The notes under the pieces were generated by a model. That model ran no database searches and was not told the origin of the DNA. It saw nothing but the letters and a program-made list of their open reading frames with translations. Shown here one piece after another: positions 59,105-64,000 of a stretch of DNA of 64,000 bases (position 1 is its first letter; each line of letters starts with the position of its first letter). Source of the stretch: Variovorax paradoxus B4 (GTDB lineage: Bacteria > Pseudomonadota > Gammaproteobacteria > Burkholderiales > Burkholderiaceae_C); the NCBI RefSeq assembly GCF_000463015.1, contig NC_022247.1:930001-994000 (forward strand), read 5' to 3'. The position numbers and the translations under genes were made by a program.

Positions 59105-59199
59105 GTGGAGGGGGTGCTGGGTGACTGGCATTCCTACTCCTACTGTTTTCTGAACACAACTGAGCGATGAATGTTTTTGGGAACGTTCGGGGCGATGCT

Positions 59200-59462
59200 G
59201 TTCAGGGCGCGTGCACAGGCCACCGGGTACTCCCCCTCCGCGAATGTCCCCCGGCCTGCGGCCTCCTCCTTGATTTCGCTGCGGGGAGCACCCGATGCCC
59301 TGTGCACTGGGCACGCTCGTGGTGTACCGCCGATCAACCAGCGCTCTGTCCAACGCTCTCGTCGATGGGGTGCCTTGCGCAGCGAAATCAAGGGGGAGGC
59401 CGAAGGCCGGAGGACATTCGTGGAGCAAGGTACCCTGTCGGCGGGAGCGCGCCCTGAACAAC
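59200..59462. repeat. Dispersed palindromic repeat, copy 2
   Basis: Left arm 59200-59297 and right arm 59363-59462 are inverted copies of one about 100-nt unit, with outer ends GTTCAGGGCGCG and CGCGCCCTGAAC, around a 65-nt centre. The right arm matches the reverse complement of the copy at 41319-41489. Along with 59144-59199 and 59463-59506, where I see nothing else, it fills the gap between the intron and dctM. Its size and inverted ends are like a MITE. Confidence 0.72.
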
Positions 59463-59506
59463 AAGCATTGAACACAACGCGACGCAAGCAGAAGCAGCGT
59501 TGCATT

Positions 59507-60805
59507 TCAGTACCCCAGCTTGCGCGGAAGCCACAGCGCAAGTTCCGGAAACGCGATCACCAGCACCATCACCAGGAACATCGAGAACAGCATCCAGCCG
59601 ACCCACTGAACGGTCTCTTCCATCCGCACCTTGGCGATGCGGCAGGACACCATGAGGTTGACCGCGAGCGGCGGCGTGAACTGGCCGAGCGCCACCTTGA
59701 GCGTGAGGATCACGCCGAACCACACCGGATCCCACTTGTAGTACTGCACGATGGGCAGCAGCAGCGGCACGAAGATCAGGAAGATCGACACGCCGTCCAG
59801 GAACATGCCCACCGTGATGAGCAACAGGATCAGCAACGCCAGGATGCCGTATTCGCCCAGGCCCGAATCCACGATGGCGCGCGTCACCGGGTCGATGATG
59901 CCGAGCGTCGAGAGCGAGTACGCGAAGATGCCCGCGAGCGACACCACGAGCAGGATCACGGCCGAGAGCTCGCCCGATTCGCGCAGGATGACGAACAGGT
60001 CGCGCACCTTGATGGTCCGGTGCACGCACATGCCCACGAAGAGGCCGTAGAACACCGCCACCACCGCGGCTTCGGTCGGCGTGAACCAGCCCGCGCGCAT
60101 GCCGCCCAGGATGAGCACCGGCGCCGCCAGGCCCCAGATCGCGTCGCGAAAGCTCTTCCAGAACGGCGGGCGCGGCAGCGTCGCTTCGAGCGCGCCCATC
60201 TTGTGCTGGCGGGCCAGCAGCACGGCCGGGATCATCAGCGCCAGGCCGGCCATCACGCCCGGAATCATGCCGGCCGCGAACAGCGCCGGCACCGAGGCGC
60301 CGGGCACCAGCACCGAGTAGACGATGAACGCGACCGAAGGCGGAATCAGGATGTCGGTGGCCGCCGCGGCACCCACCACGCTGGCCGAGAAGGCGGCCGG
60401 GTAGCCCGCGCGCGACATGGCGGCGATCATCACCGCGCCCACGGCGGCGGCATTGGCCGGTCCCGAGCCCGAGATGCCGCCGAGGAACATCGCCACCGCA
60501 ATCGCCACCAGCGGCAGCATGCCGGGCCCGCGCCCGACGATCGCCACCGCAAAGTTCACGAGCCGCAGCGCCACGCCCGAGCGGTCGAAGATGGAGCCCA
60601 CCAGCACGAACATCGGAATGGCCAGCAGCGGGTACTTGCCGAGGCCGGCATAGAAGTTCTGCGGCACGGCCAGCAGGCCGAACCACTGGGCGTCGCTGTT
60701 GGCCAGCGCGATGCAGGCGGCGCCGGCCAGGCCCAGCGCGGCGCCGATGGGCACGCCCACCAGCATCATCGCGACGAAGGCGACGAAGAGCAGGGTGGGG
60801 ATCAC
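59507..60805 (-). CDS. dctM: TRAP transporter large permease (DctM family)
   Basis: A 432-residue membrane protein starting at the GTG at 60805, which overlaps the dctQ stop by 4 nt (GTGA). About 12 helices are present, with AIPMFVLVGSIFDRSGVALRLVNF, AMFLGGISGSGPANAAAVGAVM, DILIPPSVAFIVYSVL and GQFTPPLAVNLMVSC as family landmarks. The PANAAAV and PPS loops bind sodium and substrate. It ends 45 nt before the repeat that separates it from dctP. The membrane part of the transporter appears intact. Confidence 0.92.
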   Translation of the reverse strand: MIPTLLFVAFVAMMLVGVPIGAALGLAGAACIALANSDAQWFGLLAVPQNFYAGLGKYPLLAIPMFVLVGSIFDRSGVALRLVNFAVAIVGRGPGMLPLVAIAVAMFLGGISGSGPANAAAVGAVMIAAMSRAGYPAAFSASVVGAAAATDILIPPSVAFIVYSVLVPGASVPALFAAGMIPGVMAGLALMIPAVLLARQHKMGALEATLPRPPFWKSFRDAIWGLAAPVLILGGMRAGWFTPTEAAVVAVFYGLFVGMCVHRTIKVRDLFVILRESGELSAVILLVVSLAGIFAYSLSTLGIIDPVTRAIVDSGLGEYGILALLILLLITVGMFLDGVSIFLIFVPLLLPIVQYYKWDPVWFGVILTLKVALGQFTPPLAVNLMVSCRIAKVRMEETVQWVGWMLFSMFLVMVLVIAFPELALWLPRKLGY

Positions 60806-61386
60806 GATGCGTCGCCCTTGCCGCTGCGGTTCTCGTTGCTGCCGCCGTATTCCTTGCGGCCGCGGCGGATCATCAGGCCCACGGCGCGCAGCGCGATGGC
60901 AAACGACACGATCGGCAGCCAGATCGAATACCACCACGCAGGCAGGCCGATGCCCGGCGTGGTCTCGTCGAAGCGGTAGTCGTCCCACACCATGCGGATG
61001 CTGAGCGCGCCGATCAGCGTGAACAGGATGGCGATCATGAGCGCGCCGAACTGCGCCAGCCGCTTGCGCCGCGCCATGGAGCCGCTCTCGGAAAAATATT
61101 CGATGCGGATGTGCCGGTCGCGCGCCACCGCGGCCGAGCCGGCCACCAGCGCCAGCATGATCATCAGGAAGACGGAGAACTCTTCCGTCCACGCGAACGA
61201 AGAGTCGGTGAAGTAGCGCACCAGCACGTTGGCGAAGGTGATGAGCGCCAGCGCGCCCATGATGATGACGGTGAGCCAGTCCTCGATGGCGAGCGGCACC
61301 CGGGTGGGCTCGTCGGCGGCTTCGATGTCTGGGGGGAGGGGGCTGGCGGCGTCCAGCATGGGGCCGGACTCGTTGGGAGTGGTCAT
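60802..61386 (-). CDS. dctQ: TRAP transporter small permease (DctQ family)
   Basis: A protein of 194 residues from the ATG at 61386 (MTTPNES); an ATG at 61434 adds 16, and neither has a clear ribosome site. Four helices are seen (LAIEDWLTVIIMGALALITFA and others), with the DctQ wording VLVRYFTDSSFAWTEEFSVF and RDRHIRIEYFSES. It pairs with the DctM encoded in overlap. A 114-nt gap with GC-rich sequence separates it from the TctC gene upstream. Confidence 0.87.
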   Translation of the reverse strand: MTTPNESGPMLDAASPLPPDIEAADEPTRVPLAIEDWLTVIIMGALALITFANVLVRYFTDSSFAWTEEFSVFLMIMLALVAGSAAVARDRHIRIEYFSESGSMARRKRLAQFGALMIAILFTLIGALSIRMVWDDYRFDETTPGIGLPAWWYSIWLPIVSFAIALRAVGLMIRRGRKEYGGSNENRSGKGDAS

Positions 61387-61500
61387 CGAGGGGGAAGGGG
61401 GAAGCAGCCATGGATGGTAACGATCCATGTCCATCCGTTCATCGGGGTTTTCCTAAGCTGCGGCCCTGTTCCGCGCCCCTCCCGGCCCTCTCGAAGCGGG

Positions 61501-62511
61501 CTACTCGAGCTTGGCGCCCGAATCCTTGATCAGGCGCTCCCAGACCGGGCTCTCCTTCTTGTAGACGGCGGCAAAGGCCTCGGGCGAGCTCTCCTTCAGG
61601 TCGAAGCCCATCGCCGCCACGCGCGCCTGCACGTCGGGCTGGCGCGAGGCCCTGCCCACTTCCTCGGCGATGCGCTGCACGATCGGCTTGGGCGTGCCGG
61701 CCGGCATGGCAATGGCGAGCCAGCCGGCCACGCGGTAGGCCTCGTCGTCCAGGCCCTGCTCGGCCAGCGTGGGCACGTTGGCGAGCGTGGCCATGCGGCG
61801 CTCGCCGCTCACGCCGATGGCCTTGAGCTTGCCGGCCTCGATGTGGGGCTTGGCCACCAGCGCGCTCGCAAAGGCCATCTGGATCTGGCCGCCGATCAGG
61901 TCCTGCAGCATCGGCGCCTCTCCCTTGTAGGCGACGTGGTTCATCTCGGCCTTCTGCGTGAGGCTCATGTGCGCGCCGGCCAGGTGCGGGTAGGCGCCCA
62001 CGCCGTACGAGCCGTAGGCCACCTTGCCCTTGTTGGCGGCCACGTACTTCAGCAGCTCGGGCCCGCTCTTCACCGGCACGCTGGGGTGCACCACCAGCAC
62101 CAGCGGCGCGGTGGCGATCTGGTAGACCAGCGTGAGGTCGCGCTGCGTGTCGTAGGGCAGCTTCTGGTAGAGGAACTGGTTGGTGAGAAGCGAATTGCTC
62201 AGCGCCAGCACCAGGGTGTAGCCGTCGGCCGGCGCCTTGGCCACCGCATCGGTGCCGATGATGCCGGCGGCGCCCGGCTTGTTGTCGACGATGACCGGCT
62301 GGCCCAGGCCCGCCGCCATCTTCTCGCCCACCACGCGGGCCAGCACATCGGTGGCGCCGCCCGCGGCAAAAGGCACCACCATGCGGATCGGTTTGCTCGG
62401 ATAGGCCTGCGCCCAGGCGGCCGTGGTGGTGGCCGCGAGCGCCAGCGAGGCAATGCCGCAGTGCAGGGCGCGGCGGGTGATTCCGCGGGTGGTAACGAAA
62501 GTTGCGCTCAT
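61501..62511 (-). CDS. Bug/TctC-family periplasmic binding protein
   Basis: A 336-residue exported protein from the ATG at 62511. The signal peptide runs to about AAWAQA after a GITRRALHCGIASLALA n- and h-region (RR pair, possibly Tat). Bug features are IRMVVPFAAGGATDVLARVVG, VIVDNKPGAAGIIGTDAVAKAPADGYTL and NHVAYKGEAPMLQDLIGGQIQ (in parts). It lies 55 nt after the acyl-CoA synthetase gene. No TctAB permease is nearby; the TRAP genes downstream have their own binding protein. Confidence 0.9.
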   Translation of the reverse strand: MSATFVTTRGITRRALHCGIASLALAATTTAAWAQAYPSKPIRMVVPFAAGGATDVLARVVGEKMAAGLGQPVIVDNKPGAAGIIGTDAVAKAPADGYTLVLALSNSLLTNQFLYQKLPYDTQRDLTLVYQIATAPLVLVVHPSVPVKSGPELLKYVAANKGKVAYGSYGVGAYPHLAGAHMSLTQKAEMNHVAYKGEAPMLQDLIGGQIQMAFASALVAKPHIEAGKLKAIGVSGERRMATLANVPTLAEQGLDDEAYRVAGWLAIAMPAGTPKPIVQRIAEEVGRASRQPDVQARVAAMGFDLKESSPEAFAAVYKKESPVWERLIKDSGAKLE

Positions 62512-62566
62512 GTCCGATGTCTCCGGCGGTCGTTGTTGTCTGTCGAAAAAAGAAACGGGCGCGCGG

Positions 62567-64000
62567 CTATTCGGCCAGGACCTGCGTCTTGAAGGGAAGC
62601 GCCTCGAGGGCCGTGCGGATCTGCGCCTGCAGCGGCGCCGCGAGCGCGCCTGCGGCCTCTGCATCGATGCGCACCTGCACCAGGTTTTCGCCCTCGCTGC
62701 GCACGCGCGGCCGGGCGGCCGGCGCTACGCCGAGCTCGCCGCAGACCCGCGCCACCGTGGCCGCCACCACGCGGCTCGCCGCCATGGCCCGAAGCTCGGG
62801 TTTGTAGATCTTGCCGACGTTGGTCATCGGCATGTGCTCGATGACGATCACCGACCGGGGCTTGGCGGGCGCCTCGTCGACGCGCGCGGCGGTGAAGACC
62901 AGCAGCTCGTCCTCGGTGGCCGAGGCGCCCGGCACCAGCGTCGCGAAGACCACCGGCAGCTCGCCCGCATACGCATCGGGCGCACCCACCGCGGCGCACA
63001 GCTGCACCGCGGGATGCGCACCCAGCGCATCCTCGATCACCTTGGGGTCGATGTTGTGGCCGCTGCGGATGATCAGGTCCTTCGAGCGGCCGCTGAGGTT
63101 GAGCCTGCCGTCGCCGTCGATCCAGCCCAGGTCGCCGGTGGCGAGCCAGCCGTCGGCGGTGAAGGCCTTGGCGTTGTCGGCCGGATCGACGAAGCCCGAG
63201 AACAGGTTGGGCGACTTGAACAGCACCATGCCCTGCTCGCCGCTCGGCAGGTCGCGGTTGCTGGCATTGCCGTTCTCGTCGAGCGCCACGATGCGCATCC
63301 GCATGTAGGGCAGCGGAAAACCGACGCAGCCCGCGGGCCCGTCCACGCCCGGCGGCGTGATGGTCGAGATGCCGGCCATCTCGGTCATGCCCAGGCTCTC
63401 GTGCACGTGCAGGCCGAACAGGCGCTCGAAGCGCGCGGCCAGTTCCGGCGAGAGCACGGCGGCGCCCGTGCGGCAGTAGCCGATCGACGAGATGTCGGCG
63501 CCGTTGAGCGGCACGTTCGCCAGCGCCGCCAGCACCGTGGGCACGGCCGAGAGCGAGGTCGGCCGGTATTTCTCGACCAGCTTCCAGTAGTTGGCCAGCA
63601 CCTCCTTGTTGCGCAGCAGCGAGGTCGTCGGAATGATCACTTCCATGCCCGCCGAGAGCGAGGCCAGCGAGGCCGGCAGCACGCCCGCCACGTGGAACAG
63701 CGGATAGCCGTTGATCGAGATGCCCTGTTCGTTCATGCCCGCGACCTGCACGCTGGCCCAGGCCGTGAACACCTGCGCGCCGTGGCTGTGGCGCGCCAGC
63801 TTCGGGGCGCCGGTGGTGCCGCCGGTGTGGAAGTAGGCGGCGATGTCGGTGGGCGCGATGTCGCGGCCGCTCACGAGGCGGTCGCTGGGTTGCGCGGCGC
63901 GCAGCGCGTCGAAGTCGGCCACGCCTCCAGGCAGGGCGCCGGCTGCGCCCGGTGCCTCGTCGTGCGGCGCCACGCGCAGCACGGTGGTGAGCGTGGGCAC
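62567..64000 (-). CDS. Acyl-CoA synthetase (AMP-binding enzyme), N-terminus outside the window
   Basis: The C-terminal 477 residues of an adenylate-forming enzyme. AAYFHTGGTTGAPKLARHSH is the ATP/phosphate loop, HESLGMTEMAG the adenine-site motif, GWLATGDLGWIDGDGRL the ribose Asp region and SGRSKDLIIRSGHNIDPKVIE the hinge. It turns a carboxylic acid into its CoA thioester. About 150 residues are missing if it has the roughly 630-residue length of its relatives. It is followed by a Bug receptor and TRAP genes, so the acid may be imported; the identity is unknown. Confidence 0.88.
   Translation of the reverse strand: MPTLTTVLRVAPHDEAPGAAGALPGGVADFDALRAAQPSDRLVSGRDIAPTDIAAYFHTGGTTGAPKLARHSHGAQVFTAWASVQVAGMNEQGISINGYPLFHVAGVLPASLASLSAGMEVIIPTTSLLRNKEVLANYWKLVEKYRPTSLSAVPTVLAALANVPLNGADISSIGYCRTGAAVLSPELAARFERLFGLHVHESLGMTEMAGISTITPPGVDGPAGCVGFPLPYMRMRIVALDENGNASNRDLPSGEQGMVLFKSPNLFSGFVDPADNAKAFTADGWLATGDLGWIDGDGRLNLSGRSKDLIIRSGHNIDPKVIEDALGAHPAVQLCAAVGAPDAYAGELPVVFATLVPGASATEDELLVFTAARVDEAPAKPRSVIVIEHMPMTNVGKIYKPELRAMAASRVVAATVARVCGELGVAPAARPRVRSEGENLVQVRIDAEAAGALAAPLQAQIRTALEALPFKTQVLAE

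Larger units (their letters stand above)
57236..59143 (+). mobile_element. Group II intron with intron-encoded reverse transcriptase/maturase
   Basis: The 5' end is uncertain: the region between about 57200 and 57290 should hold it, but no GTGYG start could be fixed by eye, so 57236 is approximate. The 5' part to 57577 is the ribozyme domain region without a gene and includes several GC-rich stems. Domain V is at 59071-59104, and a domain VI stem follows with the likely branch-point A at 59136, 7 nt before the AC end at 59143. The element is oriented opposite to the TRAP genes that it separates, so it cannot splice from their transcript. Confidence 0.8.

Noticed and set aside
57251..59464. 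A 737-codon open frame opposite the group II intron
   Set aside because: It crosses the intron, its 3' end and the palindromic repeat, so it cannot be a single real gene.
59171..60979. A 602-codon plus-strand frame opposite the TRAP permease genes
   Set aside because: Extremely His/Arg/Glu-rich translation starting in the palindromic repeat; it is the complement of dctM and dctQ.

Overview
The window is GC-rich, densely coded beta-proteobacterial chromosome, most like a soil or plant-associated Comamonadaceae genome of the Variovorax type. The signs are three Bug/TctC binding proteins without partner permeases, two TRAP transporters, many LysR/GntR/TetR-controlled catabolic operons, a split beta-oxidation operon and a dispersed palindromic repeat whose translation reads AQRNQGGGRRPEDIR. 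No rRNA, tRNA, CRISPR array or prophage was seen. Family assignments come from reading motifs by eye; no database search was run.

Layout: 1-3.5 kb holds the start of galE, slmA, a DUF1326/DUF2182 cysteine-rich pair and a DMT exporter. 3.5-12.3 kb is a sugar-acid locus: on the minus strand an Ldh_2 dehydrogenase, a UxaA-type dehydratase and a TRAP transporter (dctM, dctQ, dctP), then a FadR-type GntR regulator; diverging on the plus strand are two SDR dehydrogenases and an FAH-family hydrolase. Together they suggest uptake and non-phosphorylative breakdown of a sugar acid. 12.4-29.5 kb is one plus-strand, mostly overlapping operon behind a HutC-type regulator: a complete Liv-type ABC transporter, two Bug receptors, LeuC/LeuD-like hydratase, MmgE/PrpD protein, HyuB/HyuA, an isochorismatase-fold protein without the usual nucleophilic Cys, a fumarate-reductase-like flavoprotein and an isocitrate-lyase/PEP-mutase family lyase. 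It has the look of an uncharacterised catabolic pathway and is the best candidate here for something undescribed.

29.5-44.2 kb contains a LysR/SDR divergent pair, then a TetR-controlled fatty-acid oxidation block (acyl-CoA dehydrogenase, DUF2147 protein, FadB-like, FadA) into which a DUF559 gene framed by inverted palindromes has been placed, followed by an alpha/beta hydrolase, thioesterase, an unusual SDR, a DsbA-fold isomerase, enoyl-CoA hydratase and an orphan ABC binding protein. 44.2-49 kb has a YciA-like thioesterase, an Atm1-type ABC exporter, a 2-hydroxyacid dehydrogenase and an amidase. 49-55.1 kb has a HypT-like LysR regulator, aspA and the gltI-gltJKL glutamate/aspartate transporter.

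55.1-64 kb is a minus-strand group: acyl-CoA synthetase (cut by the window end), TctC, dctQ, dctM, then, after a group II intron and a palindromic repeat, dctP and a nucleoside hydrolase. The intron lies in the opposite orientation and separates the TRAP binding protein from its membrane subunits by about 2.3 kb.
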